Shown: positions 45,101 to 57,830, counted from the first letter of the stretch. The stretch is DNA of 64,000 nucleotides from Nicotiana tabacum (GCF_000715075.1 NC_134095.1:49652806-49716805); one strand, 5' to 3'. Numbers and translations: made by a program. The notes: a model not told the origin generated them from the letters alone.

Positions 45101-48100
45101 AATTATCCTAAGGGGAAGGTGTTAGGCACCCCTCAGGATCCACTAGTGTGATTCCTGACCAAACAATTTTTGTGAATTTGTACAATTAGCAAATAAACAA
45201 GTATGGCTCAAATAGTAGGGGATTTAAGTTTAAGAACACAGATGTTTGAAAAGCAATTAATGAAAAGCAAGAGTTTAAAAGAATTGCAATCTAAGCAAAT
45301 TTGTGAATGTAAAGGGGTGTCCTAGGTTTGTTTATAATATGGATCACATCAATGCAATACCCGATATGACACTCCTCAAAGAGGGGCTACACGTGGTATT
45401 AACGCACCAGTCATCATATCTATATCTACCCTTTCCCGCCACGTGAAGGTAATTAAAGCGAGGGTTGGTCTCGACCCCTATTGCATGTTGTTACCCGTCC
45501 CTTCCTATCAGTCCCGGAGGAATTTAGGACTCCTATCCTATAAAAGGGGGTTCTAGGCAGACCCTCAAGTTTAAAGGCAAAATGCTAAGTGACAAATAAG
45601 AACACATAGGACTGTATTTAGGGAAAAAACACAGAAAACAGATAGAAGGCTCAGATATACCTCCACAAGTAATGCACATAGACAACACGACTCATACACA
45701 AATAAGGTCCATATTTGAACTCAGAATTCTAAAGCATGGTATCTAAGTGATAGCAGCAGAATCTCATGACTCAGAAAAGAAGTCCGAATCAGGCTTGCCT
45801 ATTGATTTTAACACATTGACAGTTAAACACTAATCGCAAAGACGATTCTGGTTTTATTTAAGTTGTTTGCCTAAGGCTTTCCTAGGCATAACATAATATG
45901 CGGAGTTACTAGGATTATTGAAAACAGTTAAAAAGTTGTTTTTACCTAAAACATGCAAGGATTGTGACCAGTTTCACTCAAATAAGATAATCAAACACGA
46001 GACTGTTTTATGCATTATTGGTTTAAATAGGTGTGACTGAGAGAGTTCCTAAAGCAGGGTATCTAACGTGCACATATGAAAATTGCAGAATGATTGCAGA
46101 ATATGCAGAATTCCTCGAGCATGGTTTCTAAGTGCAGGAGCAACAATTTCATATTAATGCTGTTATTTAGCCTAAAGCAGGATTTCTAAGTGATAAAGTG
46201 ATGACCAAATGAGATGCTGAAATATTAAACCTAAGAACATGGTATCTTGCATGACATGCTTTGAATGGGTTGATAATGCACATATAGGAAATGTAAACCT
46301 AAGACATGGTTTCTACCCATTAATGTTGATAGCATACATAACTACCCTCCCCTTTTCACTAGCCAATCCCAATACTTGTTTACAACAGGTTATTACAGAC
46401 CGACATTGAAATGAATTACATAAGTGGAAATGAAAATAAGAAGTTACACTATAGAGAGCCTGATTAGGACTTCCTCCCTGAGTTATGTAATAAATCACCT
46501 CAAGTGCCAAGATTGTTTCATAGCCATTCTCATATTCGGGTGTGTCAGAGTTCCCTAAGGACCTCAAGGGATCCCGAGCAGTGCTCACACCCAGATTTCA
46601 TAGCCAAGACAGAGTAAGTACAGTGTGGAAAGGCCAACTTTTGTGTGTCCAAGTTCAGAGGGAGCTCAAGGGTCCCAAGGCAAGGCTCACACAAAAGGGG
46701 TAGAACTTAGTGATCTAAGAGTAAGGTGAAAGTGCTTAGCATAGTTTTGAAAAGGTTGAATTGGAAAACAGTTTTGAAACATCATGATTGAAATAAGTTT
46801 GCAAAACAAAAGAAGAGTTGCTTAAGAAAAAAATAGTTTTGAAAGGAGAAGGGAATAGGAGCACCAACAACTTGGAACAAGCGAGCACACACAGAACAAA
46901 TTCGAAGAATAATATCATTTCAACATTCACAAGCAGGGAACTAAAAGGTTGGGGAAACAGAGAGCCTAAATCAGAATCATATAAACATGGATGAGAAGAG
47001 AGGCATATAGACCAGCAGGTACAAAGAACTAGTAGCCACTGATTGGCCTCTAGAACACAAAACTACTACTTCAAAGTGTTAACAAGGGAATCATGCACGA
47101 AATTAGAATAGTAATAGGCAATAAGACATAGAGACGGGGTATGGGTTAGTCATGCTGAGGACAAGGGTCTATTACACATAATTAGTCATGTCGCTTAGCG
47201 TTAATCAAGTACATTAGGAGTCTATGATTCTAACATGGCATACTAGTTGAGGGAAATAAACAAGAACTCAAGTAGACATGCTGGCCGAGTATCAAACAAG
47301 ACAAGTGATACCCAGACATGCTGATTATACACTTGACCAAGAGAGGGAAAACTTAAGCATGCTGAATAAAGCAGTAAACAGGAAGGGCAATTAAACACAT
47401 AAGCCATTAAATTAATGCAGAAGGAGACATGGATTAACAGACATGGAGCACATAGAGTTGAGTTTCAGAATTGAACTAGGAACATACCAGTTAAGGAAGC
47501 AAAATGCAGAAAGTAAAGCAAGTAGAGTTCCACAGTCTAGCGTTGGCTTTCAGCTGGCTAGACAAGCAGTTAGCACAAGTAACAGAGAGAGAAGAGAGAA
47601 TTTTTATGTGTGTGTGTGTTTTTTGAACTGATTGTTCGTGTCTGGAAGTGAGAATAGAGCAGAGTATATATAATAGTTGAGAGTAGAGTAAAGTAAGGCA
47701 AAGAATCAATCATTCAGTAATTAGGGAAAATTACAGAATCAATCATGCATAAAATCAGCAAGGTTCTCTTCTAGTAAAGGGGTGACCAGTTAATGATAAA
47801 GAGCAGGGCATATAATTAAGGAAAGAAAATTAAATACTTAAGTACGGGGTGGGTAATTAAGGGTAAATAAACAAAAATTCAATTAAGGGAACAATCAATA
47901 AGAATCAGCAAGTACCACAGATAAGAAATAATCAAAGGTTGTAGAAATAGAAAAATAACCGAAAATCAGTATATAGGTATTACATAGCAAATCAGTGAAT
48001 AAGGATTCAAAATAATACTAATTTAGGGAAAATGATATTGGTTTTCCATGAATAAGCAACTAACCAAGTGTAAACGGAAAGGATCAAATCTGAAACCCTA

Positions 48101-50934
48101 ATAGAGGCATACTAGGGTAAAATCACAATATATTTTAATTAAACGAAGAAGTAATCATGTAAATCAAAGCATAGAACATTGGCATGTATCAAATAACACG
48201 GGCAAGTGCAGAATCCGAACAAAGTGTCAAAAATTGGGGGTTTTAGCATAAGCTAGTTGGGGTTAAGAGAGAACTCAACAAAATCAATCAAAACACATAG
48301 ACATAGGGGGCTAAACACTTAAAACCAGAAAGCGTTTTGAAGAAAAGGATTTTCAGAAACCCTAGTTTAGAAAAAAGCGACTAAAATCAAAATAGTTAGT
48401 TAAAACGGGAGATTTTTAAAGGAAAACGCTTAATAATACTCGAATCACCTTAGATCTATAAAGATATGTGAAGAATCGAACAGTAGCAAACTAAGGTTTT
48501 CAGAAAATAGTAGAGATGAAGAGAATCGGTTAAAAACTGATGGATTCAAACGAAAAACAAGAGGAAATCATTTCTTACAATTGAAAATGGCCAAAGACAA
48601 GCTAGTGAACGAGTTTCAAATCGGAACAGGTCGGCTTTCCTTGAGATCTTCTCAAGGACTCATGAAGTCGAAGAGCCATGGAGTATAGGAGACCAGAGGT
48701 GGTCGGAGAAGGCACGAGAACACCATAAGAAGAAGGTTCTCGCCGGTAATGGTGATTAGGGTTAGGGTGAGTTGAGAGAGAATTTGGGAGAGGAGAGATT
48801 CAGAGGCGATGCAAATGAGAGAATGGGGGTAGGGTTTGGGGGGTCGTTTGATTAAAAAAGGAAAGGGCTAACGTGGACCGTTGATCTAGGAGATCAACGG
48901 TCGAGATTAAATGGGGTAGCTGGGTTCCGGGTTTGGGTATGGGTTAATAGGGTGTGAGTTGGGTTTTTTAATTGTAAAATTGGGCTGGGAATTGGGGTCC
49001 GAATTGGCTATAATTGAAAGCCAATTTGGCTATAATTTAAATAGCCAGTTTTTCTCTATTTTAATTTAAAAATAATAGTAGATAATTTTTGAAAAATAAT
49101 TTAAAATTCTAAAATGATTTATAATACATAATTAGAAATTTAAAAATACAGGATCCAATTTTATGCATATAAAATATAATTAAATCATAAAAGGGGCTAA
49201 TATTGCAATTATGTGCAATTTAGCTTTAAAAATATTAAATGTAATTATAAAAATATATAAAAATTACCTTAGCCATATTTCGACATAAATATAAAAATCC
49301 AATAGATGAATTATCAAAACAATAATTTTAGAAATAATTATTGAGGATTTTATAGAAAAAAGGGAGAAAATAAATCAATTTAAAACATTAAAATTATGGA
49401 AAAAATAATAAAAACCTTGGGCATGCTTATATATGCATGTATATGCTATTTTGAAGGTACTTTGTATATTGAAAATATATAAGAAAAAATTGGGTATCAA
49501 CAATAATTTTCGGGCAACTAAACTGGTCAGTAAATTCACAAAAATCGCAATAGAATGCATATAGGTGGATATAAGGGAACATTAAAGGAGATACTCAACA
49601 AAATAGAACTAGGATAGATTTTAAAGATATGAGCCCTAATGTTAGGGCAAGTAAAACCAGTACAAAAATCACAGGTAAACGGAACATTTAAGAAGATATT
49701 TGACTATAAATAGAACTAGAACAGATCTTAAAGATCTAAGCCCTAATTTTAGGGCAAATAAATTAGGCAAAACTTTTAATAAAAAAAATAGCAGAGAAAA
49801 TAGACATGCGAAAACATAAAGGAGATTTTTAATAAATAAAAGTAAGAAAAATTTAAGCAGATCTTATAAGATCTAAACCCTATTTTTATGGTAAACACAA
49901 AATCAAAAGAATCTCAGAGATTCGTACCCAAAGAGGTGAAGAATAAACATAGATGAGAAAGGGAGGAGAGTTCGAACCAGATTTGGTCCGAAAATAGGGA
50001 AATCGGCTTGCCATATTAGGCAAGCTACTAGGTTATACCATAATCGAGTGCCAGTAGCAAGATAAGACCAATAAGGTAAGAAAATCATCAAGGGATTCCA
50101 GATTCAATTGGAATCGAAGAAGGATTAGGGAGGGATTAAGGTGACGACGCCTAGGGTTTCAAAGGAGAGGAGAGGAGAGGAGAGAAGGGAGTTTAAGGGA
50201 GGCCGTTTATAAATTATGAGGGGTTAGGGTTGAGGGAGTTAAGTTAAAACGGTGTGAGGAATGTGGGCCGTTGATCTTGAAAGATCAACGGCCAGGGTCG
50301 AAGAAGGGATCTGGGTCGGGTAAAACGGGTATTGCGTTTAGTGGTTTGGGTTATTTCATTTGGGATGAGGTATTTGGGCTAGGATTTAAGTAGGTGGACT
50401 GGGTAAATGGATTGGTTTGGGTAGCTTAGGTCCGAAAGTGATTAAGGAAAAGGGGCTATTATACCTAATTAAATTAGTAAATAATTCATAAAAAATGATA
50501 AGTAAATAGTAAAAATATTATTTATACATAAAAGTGATTAATAACAATTATTTAACACTATGAAATATAAAAAATTATTTTTATTTGCAGAAATAAAGTA
50601 ATTTTAAGTGTATATGGTTATTATTGCAAAATGTGCAGTTTTAGCCTTTAAAAATGCAAATGTTATTATAAAAAATACACCAAAAATATTTAAAACCTAG
50701 TATGGATGTAAATCATGAATTTATATGATAAAATCATCATAAAATAATTTTTGATGCAATTAATGAGTATTTATCTAATAAGATGTGGGAATAAATTGAT
50801 TTAAAGCCCTTAAAATTATAGAAAAATTATAAAAATACTTGTGCATGCTTGTAAATCCAATGATAATGCATGTGCACTATTTGAAAGTATATATGTATAT
50901 TTAAAATATATGAGGAAAAAATTAGATATCAACA
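42113..50934. mobile_element. LTR-like unit X1 (about 4.2 kb), split by X2
   Basis: Starts TGTCGTGCCCCCTTTTTCTC and ends AGATATCAACA, in the TG..CA form of an LTR, with flanks ATTTG (42108-42112) and GTTTG (50935-50939), a 4/5 target-site duplication. Left and right flanks join into continuous solo-LTR text. Without X2 it is 4,235 bp and has no coding. I read it as a solo LTR of an Ogre/Tat-like or other long-LTR gypsy family, but it could be a non-autonomous element. Around 44783, 44905, 49503, 49631, 49740 and 49877 a motif AGATCTAAGCCCTAATTTTA recurs with spacings of about 110-137 bp. Confidence 0.65.
44916..49502. mobile_element. LTR-like unit X2 (4.6 kb), inserted in X1
   Basis: Starts TGTCGCGCCCCCTTTTTCCT and ends GGGTATCAACA. 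It aligns with X1 at the start (GTTAGGCACCCCTCA in both), in the middle (TCCCGAGCAGTGCTCACACC-type text near 46560 and 43900) and at the end (TTGAAGGTACTTTGTATATT / TTGAAAGTATATATGTATAT), so it is the same family. A TTGATCTAGGAGATCAACGG palindrome occurs at about 48880-48900, and a TTGATCTTGAAAGATCAACGG one in X1 at about 50269. No coding frame is supported. Flanks are CTTGC and ATAAT: no target-site duplication. Confidence 0.62.
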
Positions 50935-51658
50935 GTTTGTGGATAATTATTTAAGTGAGATTTTGGATAATCATTAGGGGACAACACATGCATGTAGGAT
51001 TGTAGAATTGTGGTAGCAAATTGCCATCTAATTATGTGCTTAAGGAGGTGATGGCAAAAATTTAAGGATATGTACACCTTTATCTCATTCTTGTTGAAGA
51101 ATGCTATTAAGAAAGCCTCTCTAATCCACAAATTCTTATAACTACAAAGTACATATGAAGCTTCAACAAAATCCATACGAGATTACATTATGTAATAGCA
51201 GCGTGAGAAGAAATTCTAAGAGAGCACAGTACAATATTTCTCAAGAATATCATACGGATTTTTCCCTACTTCTATCTGCCGTTACGTGTTTTCGCAAAAG
51301 ACGTGTGTTAGAGGGATTGTCAAGAGAATCGGTTCAGGTATGTTAAGGCTATTCCTTCTTTCCTTTTGGCATGATCCATATGATATAAACGAAACGAGCA
51401 AATGCACAACTTTCATCAATGACTCTATTCATAGAAGTACTAGAAGGTTCCTATGTTCTTGATTCCACATATGTCTTATTATTCTATCGTCTGTTCATGA
51501 ATCTCAGAAAATACGTAAGTTGATAAAGTTTATTTCATGATATTAATCAAAGGCATAATGGTCTTATGACGTTCCGAGAGATTTTATTGACGTACTTCTC
51601 ATGCATTGCATTCATTTATACATGTACATTGACCCATGACCAGATGACATTATATTCA

Positions 51659-51663
<5 letters not shown>

Positions 51664-51694
<31 letters not shown>

Positions 51695-51796
51695 TGTATG
51701 TATGTATGTATGTATGTATGTATGTATGTATGTATGTATGTATGTATGTATGTATGTATGTATGTATGTATGTATGTATGTATGTATGTATGTATG

Positions 51797-51875
<79 letters not shown>

Positions 51876-51960
51876 GTATATATGTATATATATATATGTG
51901 TGTGTATATATATATATACATGTATGTATGTATATATATATGTATGTATCTAGGGTTTGA
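51664..51960. repeat. compound microsatellite (TATG)n(TA)n(TG)n
   Basis: About 33-34 TATG units (to about 51800), then about 19 TA units, about 13 TG units, and mixed TATG/TA blocks to 51950. It lies inside the solo LTR. Every reading frame across it is open, which explains long Tyr/Val/Cys or Ile/His/Thr frames there; none is a gene. Confidence 0.96.
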
Positions 51961-52754
51961 GGAAAGGTTATGGCATTACGCTCCACCACCTGATCAGCTG
52001 GTATACGTTGATGATTTCGCCCCACAGTGACCAAGATGATATGATGGGATGCCCTCAGAGGCTTGATGATATTATGTACGCATATACCCATGCATCATAT
52101 GACATTTATACGCATATGCATAACATTATATATATTAAATGATTCACAGAGCTATTCAGACTTACATGTTGAGTCTTTTACTCCATATTTCTCTCATATC
52201 TTTTATTTACTGATTTTCATTTCTTACATACTCGGTATATTATTTGTACTGACGTTCCTTTTTCCTGAGGACACTGCGTTTTATGCCCGCAGGTCCTGAT
52301 AGATAGGTTGACAGTCCTCCAAGTAGGCTATCAGCTCAGCGGAAGGTGTTAGTACGTTCCATTTGCTCTAGAGTTGCTTATTTGGTCAGTATGATTTGGT
52401 CATGTATTGATTCGTATGGCGGGGCCCTGTCTAGACCTTTATGGTATTTATCTACTCTTAGAGGCTTGTAGAAATATGTCATATATATAAAAGATTGTAT
52501 GGCCTTGTCGATCTATGTTCAGTGTATGAGTGAACACTTTTGCCTTATAGGCCCGTATGTCATATGTATAAGTTTGTATTACATCTAGGGTCATCCTATG
52601 TCGAGTGATCCCCCATGTTTCATTCTAGTTATCTCACAACAGCCTTTCCATTTTATTTAACTATGATAGTATAATACGAAAGATACATTACGTTGGCACT
52701 CGGTTGAGCAAGATACTGGGTGCCTGTCGCGGCCCATCGATTTGGATCGTGACA

Positions 52755-54373
52755 ATTATCTTGCAAAAAGTATTCAGGGAGCAAGAAAGTACTTCAACAG
52801 CAAGGATGAATAAGGAGGGATATTGGGGGTCACCTTGTTTTAGACCTTGACTATATTTAGAAAAGCCTTTCTTAGTACCATTAATGATGATAGAATACCA
52901 ATTACTAGACAAAAGATTAAAGATTATGTCAATCCAAATTTCCGTAAAACCAAATTTTCTAAGTACAAAAGTGACAAAGTTCCAAGACATTCTATTATAG
53001 GCTTTAGCCATGTCCAATTTCATTACAACATTACCACCTTTTTTAGTATTTGAGATAGATTGAACAATTTCCTAAGATAAAAGAACATTTTCAGTAATGA
53101 GTCTATCCTTAACAAAATCACTTTGATTATAATAGATTAGCTTAGTAAGCAAAGGGTTCAACCTAATAGAAAGGATTTTAGAGATAATCTTGTTAGTATA
53201 ATTAGAAAGGCTGATAGGTCTAAATTCATTAAAAGTTGAAGGGGCAACATTCTTAGGGATAAGACCAAGACAAGTATGAGTATAAAATCTAATCAGAGTC
53301 TTACTTTGGAAGAAGTCAATAACAAAGGTTATGATATCCTTTTGATGATGTCCCAACAACCTTGGAAGAAAAATCTATTGTACCCATCTGGCCCAGCACT
53401 ACTGGTGGTTGACAGGTTGAATATTGCATTTCTAATCTCCTCTTCACTTGGAATAGCATTAAGAAGTACATTTTCTTCTTCTGTAATTTCCTTAGTAATG
53501 CAATTCAAAATAAAAGGATCTATCTTGGAGATATGGAGGTTAAACATGGCATTAAAATGTCTGATAGCTGTTTTAGAAATCTTCTCATCTCCTTGAATCC
53601 ATTTCCCTTTTATATTTTTTTAATCATATCCAATTGAAGTATTCTCCTCTTTTCTCTGATCAAACTATGGAAATAACTTGTGTTCCTATCTCCATCTCCA
53701 AACCACTTTATGTTTGCCTTCTGAGTGTTTACGGACTTCTGCACATCTAGCCATCTGATGTATTCTGCATGGGCTTTGTTAGTTTCACTTCTGTTTTCCT
53801 TTGTGTTGTTGATAATATCCATTTCTTCCAGGCTTTGAATCTTCTCCTCCCACTTGATAACATTACTTTGGATACCTCCTATGGATTCTCTAAACCATGA
53901 CTTAGCTTTCTGCTAAGAAGTTTCAGCTTAGCTTGGAGTCTCCACATATTATTGCCAGCGATATGAGTGTCCCAAACCCCTTTAACAATGCTAAGAAAGT
54001 CGTTTTGCTTGATCCAAAAATTAAGAAATCGAAAGTACTTAATATGGCTTTTGGTCTTATCAAAACATTTCATAAGCCAAGGCCTGTGATCTGAGCCTAT
54101 TCTCACTAGATGTTTGATGGTAGTACTCTGAATTTTTTGTGCCCATATATCATTGATAAAAACTCTATCTAGTCTTTTCCAAATTCTTTTACTAGGCCTC
54201 CAATTATTACACCAAGTAAACTTAGCTCCAGAAAAACTAATATTTGTCACCCCAGTTATCCATACAATTCATAAAGTCTAAGCTCTTAGACATTCTATGA
54301 GGGTTACCACCAAGTTTTTCATCAGGTTCTAAGATAACATTAAAGTCTCCTCCAATGCACCATGGGCCATTAG
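52755..54373 (-). pseudogene. LINE segment 2: endonuclease C-terminus and RT fingers
   Basis: Read leftward from the Tekay insertion: WCIGGDFNVILEPDEKLGG (54360-54300), the endonuclease GDFN box; FSGAKFTWCNNWRPSKRIWK (about 54230) and IGSDHRPWLMKCFD, the SDH box. Then comes the linker with IKWFGDGDRNTSYFHSLIRE (about 53700), an RT start (SSAGPDGYNRFFFQGCWDII, about 53380), FRPISLSNYTNKIISKILSI and LNPLLTKLIYYNQSDFVKDR (53150-53260), and LDMAKAYNRMSWNFVTFVLR and SQGLKQGDPQYPSLFILAVE (52850-53020). The endonuclease nicks target DNA and RT starts there. Frameshifts separate the blocks near 54250, 53600, 53335 and 53065. In DPLSPSLF the Leu-Ser is changed to QYP. Confidence 0.86.
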
Positions 54374-54690
54374 TGTCATGACCCAAACCAATGGGTCGGG
54401 ACGGGTGCCTGAGTCCTACCTGTCAAACACCTCTAAGCATGCGTCTAAGATATGAATCTGAATAACATTTGTTGAATTACGAAAAAAACATATATGGAGG
54501 AAACCTGCCAACAAGGCATATGGACATATAGATGCAGGATACAATGGGTGAGCCGGCAAGGCTGCTCTATACAACTATACATTCCAAAACTGAAAGCCGT
54601 CAAGGCCAGATACAACCCAACTAGACATACTGTCTATAGACCTCTAATAGAAACATAGCTGTACAAAGACAGGACTAAGCCACGTCATAC

Positions 54691-54737
<47 letters not shown>

Positions 54738-56274
54738 GTATCGTACCAAAAGCAAAGTAGCTCCGGATCAAGTGGAGCATGCTAATTCCCGCTGATCAGG
54801 GATCCTAAAGAGGGGGACCGTCAGCTTGCCTACCTGCACCTGCGAGCATGAAACGCAGGCCCCGTGAAATAGGGTGTCAGTACAAAAAATGTATTGAGTA
54901 TGTAAGGCATGAAAATTAGTACGTAAAAGACATAGATGAAACATGAAATAAGGAAACACATATTTAAATCTAAATAACTTTGTAAATTTTGAAACATTTA
55001 TAATATCATGCACGTCCATATAAATGTCGTGACATGCGTAGGTTTGGGTGTACATAATATCATCAAGCCACTGAGGGCATCCCATCATATCATCTCGGCC
55101 ACTATGGGGCAATATCATCAACATATACCAGTTGATCAGGTGGTGGTGCGTATATAACGCTGTAACCTTTTCCCATATCCCATATAACATATATTTACAT
55201 ATATACGCGTATATAACGCCATATGGTCATGGGTCAATGCACATGTATAAATGAGTGAGGTGCATGAAAAATACGTAATAATCTCAATATTCCTTCCGGA
55301 TAAACTTTTTCAACTGTGTATTATTCTGAGACCCATGAACAGAAGATAATAATATTTTTCATGGGGAATCAAGGATATAGACACCCCTACTATTTCTATG
55401 AATAGAGTAATTTATGGAAACTGTATGTTTGCTTGTTTCTTCAGTATAATTTGGACCATGCCAAAAGAAAGAAGGGAGGGCCTTAACATACCTGTTCCTG
55501 GAATTATTTGAACGGAATGAAGCTTCTGCTTCTGCAAAATATGAACGAGCTTTACACTTGGATTCTCATAAATTGAAACGAAATTTGCTTGGATTTGAAA
55601 TTTGAACGAATTTAGATTCTGTTCTTTAACGTTTTTCTCAAAGACAAGATGTCTCTAAACCTTAACCAAGAATCAGACTTGGACTACTATTCTTTTGTCC
55701 AAAAGGAACCCAACATTTTAAGTTAATCTAGTCTTTCTTTAAAATGACTCATTCTCATGAGTCATTTAATGACTTTACACGTTACATTGCCATACTAAGC
55801 ATATATGACTATGAGTCATATGCTTGAATGGTGGCATATTGCAACGTGGGGAGTAGGGGTGAAGATTATTAATCTTTACCCACTTATTAGTTAACTGGGT
55901 AATGTCCCGTTACCCGGTAATTAACCAATTACCCGCATAATTTAAAAATTACCACAAATTACTTAAAATTCTATTTATTTTTAAAATACTTCATATATAC
56001 TTTATATATTATACTACCTTGGTCATATGGTACCTTGCATTGTATTAGTTCATAATTATTGGATAATATCGCTCGACCCATATTTTATTCCAAATTGGTC
56101 ACTTTCAACGAAACTCGTTTTCTTTAATCCGTGTACCCCTTTATCCTTCATAACACTTATTTATCGCCTGTTATAAATAGCGTAAATATGTTAACATCAA
56201 GATGATATCATCCTCGAGTCTACGTCGTTTAACTGAAAATGAAATTTTAACGTACGAAAACGCGAGATGTGACA
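54374..56274 (-). repeat. Tekay element LTR (3' LTR)
   Basis: Starts TGTCATGACCCAAACC and ends GCGAGATGTGACA on the + strand. Holds a longer (TA)n run (about 54695-54732) than its partner. Frames such as 54768-55190 recur in the other LTR in broken form and are not genes. Confidence 0.92.
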
Positions 56275-56490
56275 TCCTTCTCCCCTTAGAAATATTCGTC
56301 CTCGAATGTTCAACTCCCCGTGATCTATATAACTTTGGCAAGGTGACCTCTGCAACAACACCACTACCAACTCTCCCTGTAGAAGCTTAATAATCCAACG
56401 ACACACAGGACCATAATTATGAATAACGAAAATGGCCTCACATGACCAACGACAATAACCAACACAAGAATTTATACACGTACCTTATGA

Positions 56491-57003
56491 TTATGACGTC
56501 TCCGTTGGACCCTTCTCTAGAGGAGAAAATAAGTAGGGATATCTAGACTTCATGTTTTCCTCGGCCTCCCAAGTCATTTCTTCCACATTGTTGTTTCTCC
56601 AAAGTACTTTCCCGGAGGCTACCTCCTTATTCCGCAGCTTCCGGATTTGTCGCTCTAGGATGGCAACCGGAACTTCCTCGTATGATAAGTCTTCTATAAT
56701 CTGTACATCATTCATGGGCACCACTCGGGTAGGATTGCCAATGCACTTTCGTAACATAGATATGTGAAAAACCGGATGGACATACTCCAATTCCGAGGGC
56801 AATTCTAACTCATAAGCTACCCGTCCCACTCTACGAATGATCCTATAAGGCCCAATATACCGTGGGCTAAGTTTGCCTTTCTTGCCAAACCTCATCATAC
56901 CCTTTATAGGTGACACCTTTAAGAATACCCAGTCATCAACCCTGAACTCTAAGTCTCGTCGCCGCACGTCTGAATATGACTTCTGATGACTCTGAGCTGT
57001 CAA
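56491..57003 (-). pseudogene. Tekay integrase C-terminus and chromodomain
   Basis: A 170-codon frame: FRVDDWVFLKVSPIKGMMRF, LSPRYIGPYRIIRRVGRVAY, VHPVFHISMLRKCIG, then VPVAILERQIRKLRNKEVAS and VLWRNNNVEEMTWEAEENMK, ending SRYPYLF. The last 50 residues are a Tekay-type chromodomain, which binds histone marks at integration sites. The frame is intact from the linker to its end at 56491. It is separated from the integrase core by a stop at 57004-57006. Confidence 0.88.
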
Positions 57004-57006
57004 TAG

Positions 57007-57830
57007 TCAATACCGAATCAACTTTAATTTTTCTATGGCTCGCTGAACCAGGTCTAGCCCGTGTAATCTAGATTCTCCAACATCAAACCACCCTATAGGC
57101 GACCTACACTTCCGTCCGTAAAGAACTTCATATGGAGCCATCTGAATGCTGGAATGGTAACGATTATTATATGTGAACTCAATAAGCGATAGATGATCAT
57201 CCCAGCTACCTTTGAAGTCTATTACACAAGCTCGTAACATATCCTCCAGTATTTGAATAGTACACTCAGCCTGTCCATCTGTCTAGGGATGAAATGATGT
57301 AATAAGACTACTTGAGTCCCCAATTCCTTTTGGAAGGACCTCCAGAAGTTAGCTGTAAATTGAGCTCCTCTATCCGAGATAATAGATACAGGGACACCAT
57401 GCAGTCGTACTATGTTCTTAATATAAAGCCTCGCATAATCCTCTGAGGAATATGTAGTTCTGACGGGCAGAAAATGGGCTGACTTTGTAAGCCTATCAAC
57501 AATCACCCATATTGAATCGAACTTACGCTGGGTATGAGGTAAGCCTACGATGAAGTCCATATTGATGACTTCCCATTTCCAAGTCGGAATCTCCATAGCT
57601 TGCAATAACCCACCGGGTTTCTGATGCTCAATCTTAACTTGCTGACAGTTAGGACACTGGGCAACAAACTCTGCTATATCCTTTTTCATTCCGTCCCACC
57701 AATACACTTTCTAGATATCATGATACATTTTTGTTGCTCCCAGATGGATAGAATAACGAGAATAGTGAGTTTCTCCCATAACCTGCCGACGCAGCCCTGC
57801 AACATTAGGCACACATAATCATCCTCGATA
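57007..57830 (-). pseudogene. Tekay integrase core
   Basis: The zinc finger shows MYWWDGMKKDIAEFV and CPNCQQVKIEHQKPGG; text near 57760-57818 (HYSRYSIHLG-like) gives its His half. Core: INMDFIVGLPHTQRKF (Asp 1), VIVDRLTKSAHFLPV, VSIISDRGAQFTANFW (Asp 2), and a Glu region with DGQAECT-like text (consensus DGQSERT) split by a stop and frameshift around 57222-57290. Then LRACVIDFKGSWDDHLSLIE, FTYNNRYHSSIQMAPYEVLY and GRKCRSPIGWFDVGE (57007-57240). Both Asp residues are kept. Confidence 0.88.

Larger units (their letters stand above)
41659..52754 (+). mobile_element. Tekay-like solo LTR (about 2.3 kb) carrying nested insertions
   Basis: Begins TGTTACATCCCATG and ends GGATCGTGACA, with a perfect ATTAT duplication on both sides (41654-41658 and 52755-52759), so a single integration event bounds the whole block. 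Omitting the nested 42113-50934 leaves about 2.27 kb, which matches an LTR only. There is no PBS, PPT or pol. The start resembles the minus-strand start of the Tekay LTRs at 54374 and 61395 (TGTCACATCTCGCGTTTTCG), and the trailer shares a CCACCTGATCA..TGGTATACGTTGATG segment with them. Solo LTRs form by recombination between the two LTRs of an element. Confidence 0.85.

Noticed and set aside
46313..46588. 91-codon minus-strand frame in unit X2
   Set aside because: The matching part of X1 (near 43560-43900) is not open and no domain is seen.
51566..52142. Several overlapping long frames on both strands (Tyr-Val-Cys and Ile-His-Thr repeats)
   Set aside because: They are translations of a tetra- and dinucleotide microsatellite; all frames are open because the repeat has no stop codons.
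54768..55190. 140-codon minus-strand frame
   Set aside because: Lies inside a Tekay LTR; the equivalent stretch of the other LTR (61800-62170) is broken, so it is not a conserved gene.
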